A DNA stretch of 64,000 nucleotides from the NCBI RefSeq assembly GCF_024764835.1, contig NZ_JALIGE010000075.1:124001-188000 (forward strand). The letters are read 5' to 3'. Below, one piece after another: positions 8,694 to 17,096 of this stretch. The position numbers were made by a program, and so were the translations under genes. Positions within the stretch are counted from its first letter, which is position 1. Every line of letters starts with the position of its first letter. The notes under the pieces were generated by a model. That model made no database searches. It was not told where the DNA came from and was given only the letters and a program-made list of their open reading frames with translations. This stretch comes from Scandinavium hiltneri (lineage in GTDB: Bacteria > Pseudomonadota > Gammaproteobacteria > Enterobacterales > Enterobacteriaceae).

Positions 8694-10124
8694 ATGTCCG
8701 GATTTAAAAGCGATTTTCTGTGGGGCGGTGCCGTTGCGGCACATCAGCTGGAAGGCGGCTGGAAAGAGGGCGGAAAAGGCCCGAGCGTTGCCGATGTGAT
8801 GACCGCCGGGGCCCACGGTGTAGCGCGTGAAATTACCGACGGCGTGCTGCCTGGAAAAAACTACCCGAACCATGACGCGATCGATTTCTATCACCGTTAT
8901 AAAGACGACATCAAACTGTTTGCCGAAATGGGCTTCAAATGTTTCCGCACCTCGATTGCCTGGACGCGTCTGTTCCCGAAAGGTGACGAGCTGGAGCCAA
9001 ACGAAGCGGGTCTGAAATTCTACGACGACCTGTTCGACGAATGCCTGAAATACGGCATCGAGCCGGTGATTACGCTGTCGCACTTCGAAATGCCGTATCA
9101 CCTGGTGAAAGAGTACGGCGGCTGGCGTAACCGTAAAGTCATCGACTTCTTTGTGCGCTTTGCGAAAGTGGCGTTCGAGCGCTATCAGCACAAAGTGAAG
9201 TACTGGATGACCTTCAACGAAATCAACAACCAGGCAAACTTCCACGAAGATTTTGCGCCGTTCACCAACTCCGGCATCAAATACGAAGAGGGTGAGGATC
9301 GCGAGCCGATTATGTATCAGGCGGCGCACTACGAGCTGGTTGCTAGTGCGCTGGCGGTGAAAGTGGCGCGTGAGATTAACCCATCCCTGCAGGTCGGTTG
9401 CATGATTGCAATGTGCCCGATTTATCCGCTGACCTGCGCGCCGGACGACATGATGATGGCGATGAACGCTATGCATCGCCGTTACTGGTTCACCGATGTG
9501 CACGTGCGCGGCAAATATCCGCAGCATCTGCTGAACTACTTCGAGCGTCGTGGTTTTGAACTGGACATCACCGCAGAAGATAACGCCGCGCTGAAACAGG
9601 GCTGCGTCGATTACATCGGCTTCAGCTACTACATGTCCTTCGCCACCAAGGCGACGGCAGACAACCCGCAGCTCGACTACGATGAAACCACCAGCCTGGT
9701 CTCCAACCCGTACGTGAAAAAGTCTGACTGGGGCTGGCAGATTGATCCAGTTGGCCTGCGTTATTCACTGAACTGGTTCTGGGATCACTATCAGCTGCCG
9801 CTGTTTATTGTGGAAAATGGCTTTGGTGCCATCGACGTGCGTGAAAACGACGGCAGCGTAAATGACCAGTACCGCATTGATTATCTCTCCGCCCACATCG
9901 CCGAAATGAAAAAGGCCGTGGTGGAAGACGGCGTGGACCTGATGGGCTATACGCCATGGGGCTGTATCGACCTCGTCTCTGCCGGCACTGGCGAGATGAA
10001 AAAACGCTACGGCTTTATCTATGTCGATAAAGATAATGAAGGCAACGGCACCCTGGAACGTAGCCGCAAAAAATCTTTTGCATGGTATCAAAAGGTTATC
10101 AGTAGCAACGGCGAAGCGCTCTAA
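8694..10124 (+). CDS. GH1 6-phospho-beta-glucosidase, BglA-like
   Basis: Hydrolyses phosphorylated beta-glucosides such as cellobiose-6-phosphate or salicin-6-phosphate in the cytoplasm. The 476-residue product is a full-length GH1 TIM barrel. The acid/base glutamate is Glu176 in TFNEINNQ and the nucleophile is Glu374 in IVENGFG. The phosphate-binding tail shows the K(K)RYGF and SRKKSF segments typical of the 6-phospho subfamily. Sequence texture (GGAVAAHQLEGGW, EITDGVLPGK) is closer to E. coli BglA than to AscB or BglB. The start at 8694 follows GAGGGAG with good spacing, 13 bases after the kinase stop, so the two genes form one operon closed by an intrinsic terminator. Confidence 0.92.
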   Translation: MSGFKSDFLWGGAVAAHQLEGGWKEGGKGPSVADVMTAGAHGVAREITDGVLPGKNYPNHDAIDFYHRYKDDIKLFAEMGFKCFRTSIAWTRLFPKGDELEPNEAGLKFYDDLFDECLKYGIEPVITLSHFEMPYHLVKEYGGWRNRKVIDFFVRFAKVAFERYQHKVKYWMTFNEINNQANFHEDFAPFTNSGIKYEEGEDREPIMYQAAHYELVASALAVKVAREINPSLQVGCMIAMCPIYPLTCAPDDMMMAMNAMHRRYWFTDVHVRGKYPQHLLNYFERRGFELDITAEDNAALKQGCVDYIGFSYYMSFATKATADNPQLDYDETTSLVSNPYVKKSDWGWQIDPVGLRYSLNWFWDHYQLPLFIVENGFGAIDVRENDGSVNDQYRIDYLSAHIAEMKKAVVEDGVDLMGYTPWGCIDLVSAGTGEMKKRYGFIYVDKDNEGNGTLERSRKKSFAWYQKVISSNGEAL

Positions 10125-10152
10125 TTGTGCGCGATTGATTCACTGAAAGACA

Positions 10153-10180
10153 AAACCTCGCTTCGGCGAGGTTTATTTTT
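10153..10180 (+). terminator. Intrinsic terminator after the beta-glucoside cassette
   Basis: A 9-bp stem AAACCTCGC/GCGAGGTTT closed by a stable TTCG tetraloop is followed by ATTTTTA. It insulates the inserted operon from upp. Confidence 0.85.
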
Positions 10181-10270
10181 ATCCTTACTTTATAATGAGT
10201 AACAATGTGTTAATCACTTTGCTTGATCCCCGTCAATGAGAACGGGTATGGCGCTGCCTGCAAAAAGCGG

Positions 10271-10290
10271 TATAATCCGGCGATTTTTTT
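10271..10290 (+). promoter_or_regulatory. upp -10 element and UTP-sensing T-tract
   Basis: A perfect TATAAT (10271-10276) is followed six bases later by GATTTTTTT, which would be the first transcribed bases. In E. coli upp this initially transcribed T-tract allows reiterative U addition at high UTP and lowers expression. The same layout is visible here, so that control is probably conserved. The -35 is weak. Confidence 0.7.
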
Positions 10291-10317
10291 GTGGTTGCCC
10301 CTCAGAGGAGAAAGAGA

Positions 10318-10944
10318 ATGAAGATTGTGGAAGTGAAACACCCGCTCGTAAAACACAAGCTGGGCCTGATGCGTGAGCATGACATCAGCACCAAACGCTT
10401 CCGTGAACTCGCCTCAGAAGTGGGCAGCTTGCTGACTTATGAAGCAACGTCTGACCTGGAAACTGAAACTGTCACCATCGAAGGCTGGAACGGCCCGGTG
10501 CAGGTCGAGCAGATTAAAGGCAAGAAAATTACTGTTGTGCCAATCCTGCGTGCAGGCCTGGGCATGATGGAAGGCGTGCTGGAGCACGTTCCGAGCGCGC
10601 GTATCAGCGTGGTCGGCATCTACCGTAATGAAGAAACCCTCGAGCCAGTACCGTACTTCCAGAAGCTGGTGTCAAACATCGACGAGCGCATGGCGCTGGT
10701 GGTTGACCCTATGCTGGCAACCGGCGGTTCAATGATTGCCACCATCGACCTGCTGAAAAACGCAGGCTGCACCAGCATTAAGGTGCTGGTTCTGGTTGCG
10801 GCACCGGAAGGTATCGCAGCGCTGGAGAAAGCGCACCCGGATGTAGAACTCTACACCGCGTCCATTGACCAGGGCCTTAACGAGCACGGATACATTATTC
10901 CGGGCCTCGGCGATGCCGGTGACAAGATTTTTGGTACCAAATAA
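10318..10944 (+). CDS. upp: Uracil phosphoribosyltransferase Upp
   Basis: Pyrimidine salvage enzyme joining uracil to PRPP to give UMP. The start at 10318 is preceded by GAGGAGAAAGAG and gives 208 residues, the E. coli length; the longer frame beginning at 10291 lacks such a site. The PRPP-binding region is VDPMLATGGSM (about residues 130-140), and the C-terminal uracil-binding segment YIIPGLGDAGD is present. An intrinsic terminator-like hairpin separates it from uraA, the uracil transporter gene. The leader carries a T-tract associated with UTP-sensitive expression. Confidence 0.98.
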   Translation: MKIVEVKHPLVKHKLGLMREHDISTKRFRELASEVGSLLTYEATSDLETETVTIEGWNGPVQVEQIKGKKITVVPILRAGLGMMEGVLEHVPSARISVVGIYRNEETLEPVPYFQKLVSNIDERMALVVDPMLATGGSMIATIDLLKNAGCTSIKVLVLVAAPEGIAALEKAHPDVELYTASIDQGLNEHGYIIPGLGDAGDKIFGTK

Positions 10945-10960
10945 CAGATTCATTAAAAAT

Positions 10961-10988
10961 AGCCGACTTTGAGAGTCGGCTTTTTTTT
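10961..10988 (+). terminator. Intrinsic terminator between upp and uraA
   Basis: An 8-bp perfect stem AGCCGACT/AGTCGGCT with a 5-base loop is followed by seven T. It should reduce or end read-through from upp into uraA. Confidence 0.85.
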
Positions 10989-11038
10989 GACTAAAACACC
11001 GCAATACAAACAACAACACTCAGACAGAGGATAAGATT

Positions 11039-12325
11039 ATGACGCGCCGCGCTATCGGGGTAAGTGAAAGACCGCCACTTTTGCAGACCATCCCGCTTAG
11101 TTTGCAGCATCTGTTCGCCATGTTTGGCGCGACGGTGCTGGTACCTTTCCTGTTCCACATCAACCCGGCAACGGTTCTGCTGTTCAACGGTATCGGCACG
11201 CTGATGTATCTGTTCATCTGCAAGGGCAAAATCCCGGCCTATCTCGGTTCAAGCTTTGCGTTTATTTCCCCGGTGCTGCTGCTGTTACCGCTGGGTTATG
11301 AAGTGGCGCTCGGCGGCTTCATTATGTGCGGTGTGCTGTTCTGCCTTGTGTCGTTTATCGTCAAAAAAGCGGGCACCGGCTGGTTGGATGTGATGTTCCC
11401 TCCGGCGGCGATGGGCGCGATTGTCGCGGTAATCGGCCTGGAACTGGCACATGTGGCGGCTGATATGGCTGGCCTGCTGCCAGCAGCGGGTACGGCGCCA
11501 AATACCACCAGCATCATGATTTCACTGATAACGTTGGGCGTAACGGTGTTCAGCTCCGTGCTGTTCCGCGGTTTCCTGGCGATTATCCCCATCCTGATTG
11601 GCGTGCTGACGGGTTACGCGCTGTCGTTTGCGGTCGGTATCGTCGACACCTCCGCGATTGCACAGGCTCCGTGGTTTGCGTTGCCAACCTTCTACACCCC
11701 GCGCTTTGAGTGGTTTGCTATCTTCACCATTCTGCCTGCCGCCCTGGTGGTTATCGCCGAGCATGTCGGCCACTTGGTCGTGACGGCGAACATCGTCAAA
11801 AAAGATCTGATCCGCGACCCGGGCCTGCATCGTTCGATGTTTGCCAACGGCCTGTCGACCATCATTTCCGGTTTCTTCGGCTCTACGCCAAACACCACTT
11901 ACGGTGAAAACATTGGCGTGATGGCGATCACCCGCGTGTACAGTACCTGGGTTATTGGCGGCGCGGCGATCATCGCCATCCTGCTGTCCTGCGTCGGTAA
12001 ACTGGCGGCGGCGATTCAAATTATCCCGGTTCCGGTTATCGGCGGCGTGTCTCTGCTTCTGTACGGGGTGATTGGTGCGTCAGGTATTCGCGTGCTGATT
12101 GAATCGAAAGTCGATTACAACAAAACGCAAAACCTGATCCTGACCGCCGTGATTCTGATCATCGGTGTCAGCGGTGCGACAGTCCATATCGGTGCAGCAG
12201 AGCTGAAAGGCATGGCGCTGGCGACCATCGTGGGTGTGGCCCTGAGCCTCATCTTTAAACTGATAAGCGTTCTTCGCCCGGAAGAAGTGGTGCTTGATCC
12301 CGCTGACAGCGATAAAACAGCGTAA
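11039..12325 (+). CDS. uraA: Uracil:proton symporter UraA
   Basis: Inner-membrane uracil importer of the NCS2 (nucleobase/ascorbate) family with 14 predicted transmembrane segments. The 428-residue length equals the family norm (429 in E. coli). The N-terminal segment LLQTIPLSLQHLFAMFGAT, the central EHVGHLVVT motif with its substrate-binding glutamate, and GSTPNTTYGENIG are all NCS2 signatures. AGAGGATAAGATT precedes the ATG. It functions with upp, which traps imported uracil as UMP. Confidence 0.97.
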   Translation: MTRRAIGVSERPPLLQTIPLSLQHLFAMFGATVLVPFLFHINPATVLLFNGIGTLMYLFICKGKIPAYLGSSFAFISPVLLLLPLGYEVALGGFIMCGVLFCLVSFIVKKAGTGWLDVMFPPAAMGAIVAVIGLELAHVAADMAGLLPAAGTAPNTTSIMISLITLGVTVFSSVLFRGFLAIIPILIGVLTGYALSFAVGIVDTSAIAQAPWFALPTFYTPRFEWFAIFTILPAALVVIAEHVGHLVVTANIVKKDLIRDPGLHRSMFANGLSTIISGFFGSTPNTTYGENIGVMAITRVYSTWVIGGAAIIAILLSCVGKLAAAIQIIPVPVIGGVSLLLYGVIGASGIRVLIESKVDYNKTQNLILTAVILIIGVSGATVHIGAAELKGMALATIVGVALSLIFKLISVLRPEEVVLDPADSDKTA

Positions 12326-12334
12326 CGATCGATC

Positions 12335-12360
12335 AACCGGGCGGGACTTCCCGTCCGGTT
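12335..12360 (+). terminator. Stem-loop after uraA, weak T-tail
   Basis: The inverted repeat AACCGGGCGGGA/TCCCGTCCGGTT can form a long GC-rich hairpin ten bases after the uraA stop. The following bases are CTCTC rather than a T-run, so it may be a processing or Rho-assisted end instead of a true intrinsic terminator. Confidence 0.45.
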
Positions 12361-12423
12361 CTCTCATTCGCGGATCTTGTGTTACACTCACCGCGTTTTT
12401 AGCAGTTCCATGTTGAGGTCACT

Positions 12424-13125
12424 CTGAACGCTCCGGCTCAGCTCTCTTTGCCACTCTATCTTCCCGACGACGAAACCTTTGCGAGTTTCTGGGCGGGTGA
12501 TAACTCTTCTTTACTTGCCGCAGTGCAAACCATGCTGCGTCAGGATCACAGCGGATACATTTACGTCTGGTCGCGCGAAGGTGCTGGCCGCAGTCATTTG
12601 CTGCACGCAGCGTGCGCCGAGCTTTCACAGCGTGGCGACGCCGTCGGCTATGTTCCGCTGGATAAACGTACCTGGTTCGTCCCGGACGTGCTGGAAGGCA
12701 TGGAGCATCTGGCGCTGGTTTGCATCGATAATATCGAATGTGTGGCAGGGGATGAGCCGTGGGAAATGGCGATTTTTAATCTCTACAACCGCATTCTTGA
12801 ATCGGGCAAAACGCGCCTGCTGATTACCGGCGATCGTCCACCGCGCCAGCTGAATGTTGCTCTGCCGGATCTCGCATCCCGTCTCGACTGGGGGCAAATC
12901 TACAAGCTGCAACCGCTGTCCGATGAAGACAAACTTCAGGCGTTACAGCTGCGTGCGAAAATGCGTGGGTTTGAGATGCCGGAAGACGTCTGCCGCTTCC
13001 TGATGAAGCGCCTCGATCGCGAAACCCGCACCCTGTTTATGACGCTCGATCAGCTCGATCGAGCGTCGATTACCGCTCAACGCAAACTGACCATCCCGTT
13101 TGTGAAAGAGATCCTCAAGCTGTAG
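12424..13125 (+). CDS. hda: DnaA-inactivating protein Hda, CTG start
   Basis: AAA+ protein that, with the beta sliding clamp, triggers hydrolysis of DnaA-bound ATP after initiation (RIDA). The first ATG/GTG/TTG candidate is a TTG at 12448, but starting there would remove the clamp-binding motif QLSLPL. Reading from CTG at 12424, preceded by TTGAGGT, gives 233 residues, the length and N-terminus known for E. coli Hda, which also starts with CTG. The Walker A-like GAGRSHLLHAA is followed by the arginine-finger and sensor region of the DnaA-type ATPase fold. The rare start codon is expected to keep Hda levels low. Confidence 0.92.
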   Translation: MNAPAQLSLPLYLPDDETFASFWAGDNSSLLAAVQTMLRQDHSGYIYVWSREGAGRSHLLHAACAELSQRGDAVGYVPLDKRTWFVPDVLEGMEHLALVCIDNIECVAGDEPWEMAIFNLYNRILESGKTRLLITGDRPPRQLNVALPDLASRLDWGQIYKLQPLSDEDKLQALQLRAKMRGFEMPEDVCRFLMKRLDRETRTLFMTLDQLDRASITAQRKLTIPFVKEILKL

Positions 13126-13190
13126 GCCGGATACGCATCGCGCCATCCGGCACAATTGCCCGGCGGCGCTACGCTTGCGCGGGCCTACAA
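13124..13190. repeat. Pair of REP (BIME) elements after hda
   Basis: Two imperfect palindromes of the enterobacterial REP type: one spanning GGCCGGATACG...CATCCGGC and one spanning GCCCGGCGGCG...GCGCGGGCC. They fill the convergent gap between hda and the M17 peptidase gene, and may protect 3' ends or act as gyrase/IHF sites. Confidence 0.8.
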
Positions 13191-13221
13191 AATCACACGA
13201 CTATTCCCACCGGGCACGATA

Positions 13222-14661
13222 TCACTTCAAATCATCCAATAGATGCTGCATCAACAGCGGAATTGGTCGGCCTGATGCCACGCTTTTACCCCCCTCACGC
13301 CACAATGCCGTACCGCTGACATCCAGATGCGCCCACGGAATTTCCGGCGGGCAGAAATGATGCAGCAACCATGCGGCCGACGCGCTGATCGCCGCATTAT
13401 TCGTCGGTGTATTGCACAAATCGGCAATCGCGCTTTCGGTCTGTTTTTTCATTCGTCCATCGAGGGGAAGTGACCACACCTCATCGCCACTTTTCTTCCC
13501 GGCCTGAACCAGTTGCTCGCGCAACATCTCGTTTTGCGTCATTAATCCGCTCAGCTCATAGCCCAGCGCTTTTACCACTGCGCCGGTCAACGTCGCCATA
13601 TCGATAATGAAACGGGTCTGCGGATGACGCTGGCTGGCCCAGGCAATCGCGTCGGCCAGTACCAGACGGCCTTCGGCGTCGGTGTTATTGATTTCCACCG
13701 TCATCCCGTTACAGGCCCGCGCCACGCTGCCGGGCTGCATCGCGTCCGGCCCGATGGCGTTCTCGGCCAGCGCTAATACACCCATCAACCGCACCGGCAG
13801 GGCCAGTTCCGCGATACTCAGCATCAGGCCGAGTACGTTTGCCGCGCCGCACATGTCGTATTTCATGGTGTACATGCCCGCGCCTTCTTTCAGCCACAGG
13901 CCGCCGGTATCGAACGTAATGCCTTTCCCAACGTAGCTGCGCACCGGGCCGTCTTTCGCCCCGTCATAATGAATCGCCAGCAGGCGGGGAGGGCGAGTTG
14001 AGCCTTTCCCGACGGCGTGCAGCAGCCCCAGGCTTTGTGCCTGAATGGCGTGTTCGTTCAGCACTTCACAATGCAGCGCAGGAAAATGCGCGCACAGGCG
14101 CTGAGCTTCCTCCACCACAAACTGCGGGGTACAGGTTTCCGAAGGGATATCCGCCAGGCGACGCGCTGCCAGCATCCCATTGGCGACCGCGTGCTGCTGA
14201 CAAAATGCCTCATGCAGCGTTTCCTGCTGCGATGACAGACAGAACCCGGTCAGGCATTTGATCCGCTCGCGTGCCGTTTTTCCGCTTTTCAGGCCAAGAT
14301 CGTCCAGGCTGTGATCGAGATTGAAAACCCAACGCAGAACAGGATCACGCACGCCGCTTTCGCTGAGCAAGGTGCAATCCAGTACCACGTTTTCGCTGAC
14401 GGGCTTTTTGAAGAACGGCCGCAGAGAGGTGAGCAGCTCTTCGGTCAGCGTGTCCTGCCAGGCGGCGTCAGGAATAATTGTGATGCGGGCGAACGGCGTA
14501 CAGCCAAATTGACTGTCTGCCAGCTGACCCTTGCGGGCCTGCGCGACCATTTCTGCCAGCAGCGGAATGTCGAACGCTTCCAGCAGCGGGCTGTCAGGCG
14601 AGGTAATCAGATGGCTGCCGTGCGGTACGGCTGAAGGTTCGGTGACTAAATGAAATTCCAT
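13222..14661 (-). CDS. M17 (leucyl) aminopeptidase family protein
   Basis: Cytosolic two-metal aminopeptidase of 479 residues that removes N-terminal residues from peptides. The catalytic C-terminal domain is intact: metal ligands Lys246, Asp251, Asp269, Asp328 and Glu330, plus catalytic Lys258 and Arg332, appear in KGITFDTGG, KYDMCGAA and NTDAEGRLVLADA. The N-terminal 160 residues are divergent from PepA and PepB. No signal peptide is seen. It is the last gene of a tight three-gene operon: its ATG lies 4 bases after the stop of the glycosylasparaginase gene, whose end overlaps the GAGGAG ribosome site. The context suggests it trims peptides linked to the sugar-asparagine substrate of its neighbours. 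Not found at this locus in E. coli K-12. Confidence 0.88.
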   Translation of the reverse strand: MEFHLVTEPSAVPHGSHLITSPDSPLLEAFDIPLLAEMVAQARKGQLADSQFGCTPFARITIIPDAAWQDTLTEELLTSLRPFFKKPVSENVVLDCTLLSESGVRDPVLRWVFNLDHSLDDLGLKSGKTARERIKCLTGFCLSSQQETLHEAFCQQHAVANGMLAARRLADIPSETCTPQFVVEEAQRLCAHFPALHCEVLNEHAIQAQSLGLLHAVGKGSTRPPRLLAIHYDGAKDGPVRSYVGKGITFDTGGLWLKEGAGMYTMKYDMCGAANVLGLMLSIAELALPVRLMGVLALAENAIGPDAMQPGSVARACNGMTVEINNTDAEGRLVLADAIAWASQRHPQTRFIIDMATLTGAVVKALGYELSGLMTQNEMLREQLVQAGKKSGDEVWSLPLDGRMKKQTESAIADLCNTPTNNAAISASAAWLLHHFCPPEIPWAHLDVSGTALWREGGKSVASGRPIPLLMQHLLDDLK

Positions 14662-14664
14662 GAT

Positions 14665-15618
14665 TTACTCCTCAATCGGGGCGCTAATACGCGCGGCGTA
14701 AGCCTGCATCCATTCGTCATCCACCGGCTGGTAATGGGTTTTCTCCTGACGGCGCTCGGCGAGATAAACGGTCAGCGGCTGATTTTCCGTGGCGACCACA
14801 AACGAAAACGTTTTGATATTGGTGGCAGCGCCAAACTCCCCGCGGCGGTTCATGCACACCACCGACAGATCACCCGCGCGGCCAAACCGCGACATCAGCT
14901 TGTCTTCCAGCTCAAACACCACCGAATCCGCGGCGTCCTGCGGCGACATACCGCCCGCCATCCGACGCACGATTTCATAGCTGGTGCAGCCTTTCATTAG
15001 ATCTTCGCCAACGCCGGTAGCCGTTGCCGCGCCTGTTTCACTGTCGCAGTAAAAGCCGGAGCCCATGATCGGGGAATCGCCAATGCGCCCGCGTTTTTTC
15101 ATAAACAGGCCGCTGGTGGAAGTGGCGACGCTCATCGCCCCTTGCTGATCGAGCCCAATAATGCCGACCGTGTCGTGCCCATCATACGGGCTGAGGCCTT
15201 TATCGAGCGTTTCGCGACAGCGCTTGCGGTAGTGCTGCATTGCGCGGTCGGTCAGCATGGTTTTCTCGGCAAAGCCCTGTTCCAGAGCCCATTCACGCGC
15301 ACCCTGGCCGACCAACAGCGAGTTATAGCGTTGGCGGCTGAGCGCCTGCGCCACGCGAACCGGATTGGCGATATCAGTCAGATTGCCGACTGCACCAAAC
15401 GCCAGGGTGTCGCCGTCCATAAAGGCAGCATCCAGTTCAACCTCGCCGTTTTCGGTTGGAAGCCCGCCGTAGCCGACGGATTTGTAGAGCGGAAAGTCTT
15501 CAACGGCAACAACGGCATCCACAACGGCGGTGGATGCGGCTCTCCCTGCGGCCAGCGCCGACGCTGATTCAGTTACACCTTCCAGCGCCATTCGCCAGGT
15601 TGCAATAATTCCCCACAT
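14665..15618 (-). CDS. Glycosylasparaginase (N4-(beta-N-acetylglucosaminyl)-L-asparaginase family)
   Basis: Ntn-hydrolase of 317 residues. Family members cut the amide bond between asparagine and N-acetylglucosamine. The precursor should self-cleave before Thr150 in GHDTVG, the invariant nucleophile motif. Further family marks are ATSTSG (about 165-170), GRIGDSPIMGSGFY (178-191) and TGVGED. There is no signal peptide, unlike periplasmic bacterial homologues, so the substrate must be imported. AGGAGT lies before the start, which is only 2 bases after the stop of the upstream PTS EIIC gene, a clear sign of coupling. A broader role as isoaspartyl peptidase or plain asparaginase cannot be excluded from sequence, but GDSP and HDTVG favour glycosylasparaginase. 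Confidence 0.85.
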   Translation of the reverse strand: MWGIIATWRMALEGVTESASALAAGRAASTAVVDAVVAVEDFPLYKSVGYGGLPTENGEVELDAAFMDGDTLAFGAVGNLTDIANPVRVAQALSRQRYNSLLVGQGAREWALEQGFAEKTMLTDRAMQHYRKRCRETLDKGLSPYDGHDTVGIIGLDQQGAMSVATSTSGLFMKKRGRIGDSPIMGSGFYCDSETGAATATGVGEDLMKGCTSYEIVRRMAGGMSPQDAADSVVFELEDKLMSRFGRAGDLSVVCMNRRGEFGAATNIKTFSFVVATENQPLTVYLAERRQEKTHYQPVDDEWMQAYAARISAPIEE

Positions 15619-15620
15619 CG

Positions 15621-16940
15621 TTACGACTCCTGTTTTGCCATCTGGCGAGTTTCATTTTCAGTCAAGATTTCTGCCGCCCGATACTGCTTATCGAGAATGC
15701 GCATGAACGGCAGGTAAAGCATCGCGCCAATCAGCAGATTCAATATTTGCATTACGCTGCCGGAAAGGTGCCCGGTGACGATAAATCCGCTCAGCACCGG
15801 CGGCAGCGTCCACGGAATGAACACCCCGGTGGTGACCGCCACTGCGCCAATTTTCATCGCTACGTACTGGATGGTGACCAGCACCAGCGGCACGAGGTTG
15901 AACGGGATGAGCATGATCGGGTTCATGATGACCGGCAGACCGAACAGCACTGGTTCATTGATGTTGAATATCGACGCACCCGCGCCGAGGCGGGCCACTT
16001 CGCGCATGTTTTTACTGCGTGCGAAAATCAGCATCGCAATTACCAGCGACAGCGTAGCACCCGCACCGCCCATCCATATCATGTCGAAGAACTGCTCGGT
16101 AATGATGTGTGGCGGCGTCACGCCCGCCTGAATGGCGGCGATGTTGTCCGTCTGATTTTCCATCCACAGCGGACGAATAATGCCGTTGATCATCGAGCCG
16201 GAGTTAATGCCCACGGACCACAAAATGGTGATGCTAAACACGGTCATCAGCGCGCCGAAATACGAGGTGCCGTAGTGGCGAACCGGGGTGGCGACCACTT
16301 CATAAATGAACTGGTGAATGGTGTTGTAGTGGGTGTTTTCAAAGCCGATGCGAATGATCAGCACCAGGATCATCACCAGCAGCGCCGGGATCAGCGCCGC
16401 GAACGATTCCTGCACCGCTGGCGGCACGCCGTCCGGCATTTTGATAACCAGCTTTTTACGCTTCAGCCAGCAGAACAGCTCAGTCCACAACAGTGAACCG
16501 ATCATTGCCACGAACAGACCTTTGCTGCCGATCCACTCCACCGGCATGACGGTAATACCACCGTTTTCTGCGACTTTAATAAACGGGGTCAGGATAAGGA
16601 AGCTCACCAGCGCCAGAATGCCGCACGACACGCGGTCTTCTTTGTAATGCTCTGCCAGGCGATAGGCCACCAGGAAACTGATAAACAGCGACATGGTGGA
16701 GAACACTGCATTAAACGGGATCTCGACGATGCTGCTCCAGCTCTCACCAAAGGTGTGAGACATAAATTGCTGATAGCCCTGATTAGGGAACGACGAAATC
16801 ACCAGCAGGATCGATCCGACAATGATAAACGGCATGAATGAAACATAGGCACCGCGAATGGCGCACAGATGGCGTTGCTGCGCGGCTTTCGCTGCCAACG
16901 GCATCAGTTTGGCTTCTAAAAATCCCAGAACATTGTTCAT
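15621..16940 (-). CDS. PTS EIIC permease, lactose/cellobiose (ChbC/CelB) family, without IIA/IIB partners
   Basis: Inner-membrane sugar channel of the phosphotransferase system, 439 residues and about ten hydrophobic helices. The family signatures PDGVPPAVQESFAALIP (about 187-203) and the NINEPVLFGLPVIMNP substrate loop are present, placing it in the Lac/Chb family. Genes for EIIA and EIIB are absent nearby; it may borrow the chitobiose or cellobiose subunits. First gene of the operon EIIC, glycosylasparaginase, M17 peptidase. A divergent regulator gene starts 156 bases upstream. The family handles beta-linked disaccharides, including N,N'-diacetylchitobiose, so a GlcNAc-containing substrate is plausible but inferred. 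Confidence 0.88.
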   Translation of the reverse strand: MNNVLGFLEAKLMPLAAKAAQQRHLCAIRGAYVSFMPFIIVGSILLVISSFPNQGYQQFMSHTFGESWSSIVEIPFNAVFSTMSLFISFLVAYRLAEHYKEDRVSCGILALVSFLILTPFIKVAENGGITVMPVEWIGSKGLFVAMIGSLLWTELFCWLKRKKLVIKMPDGVPPAVQESFAALIPALLVMILVLIIRIGFENTHYNTIHQFIYEVVATPVRHYGTSYFGALMTVFSITILWSVGINSGSMINGIIRPLWMENQTDNIAAIQAGVTPPHIITEQFFDMIWMGGAGATLSLVIAMLIFARSKNMREVARLGAGASIFNINEPVLFGLPVIMNPIMLIPFNLVPLVLVTIQYVAMKIGAVAVTTGVFIPWTLPPVLSGFIVTGHLSGSVMQILNLLIGAMLYLPFMRILDKQYRAAEILTENETRQMAKQES

Positions 16941-17045
16941 TGTGAGCTCCGCACGAGACTGACTGTTTGTTTGTGTGTTATGTATGCGGATTATCAGTGA
17001 AAGGCGGGCGGTGAAAGGTGAATCCGGTCACAATGCCAGCGCGTG

Positions 17046-17071
17046 ACCAATATAAATCTCATATGATTGGT
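17046..17071. promoter_or_regulatory. Inverted repeat, candidate operator of the EIIC/regulator divergon
   Basis: ACCAAT (17046-17051) and ATTGGT (17066-17071) form a perfect 6-bp inverted repeat with 14 bases between, containing an AT-rich TATAAAT. It lies in the 156-base divergent region 26 bases before the regulator start. This is a candidate site for autoregulation or divergent control; no known factor was recognised. Confidence 0.35.
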
Positions 17072-17096
17072 TCTTACCGATCATCAGGAATTGACG

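Noticed and set aside
8658..9527. Minus-strand open frame of 289 codons opposite the 6-phospho-beta-glucosidase gene
   Set aside because: Shadow frame with no ribosome site and His/Val-rich composition.
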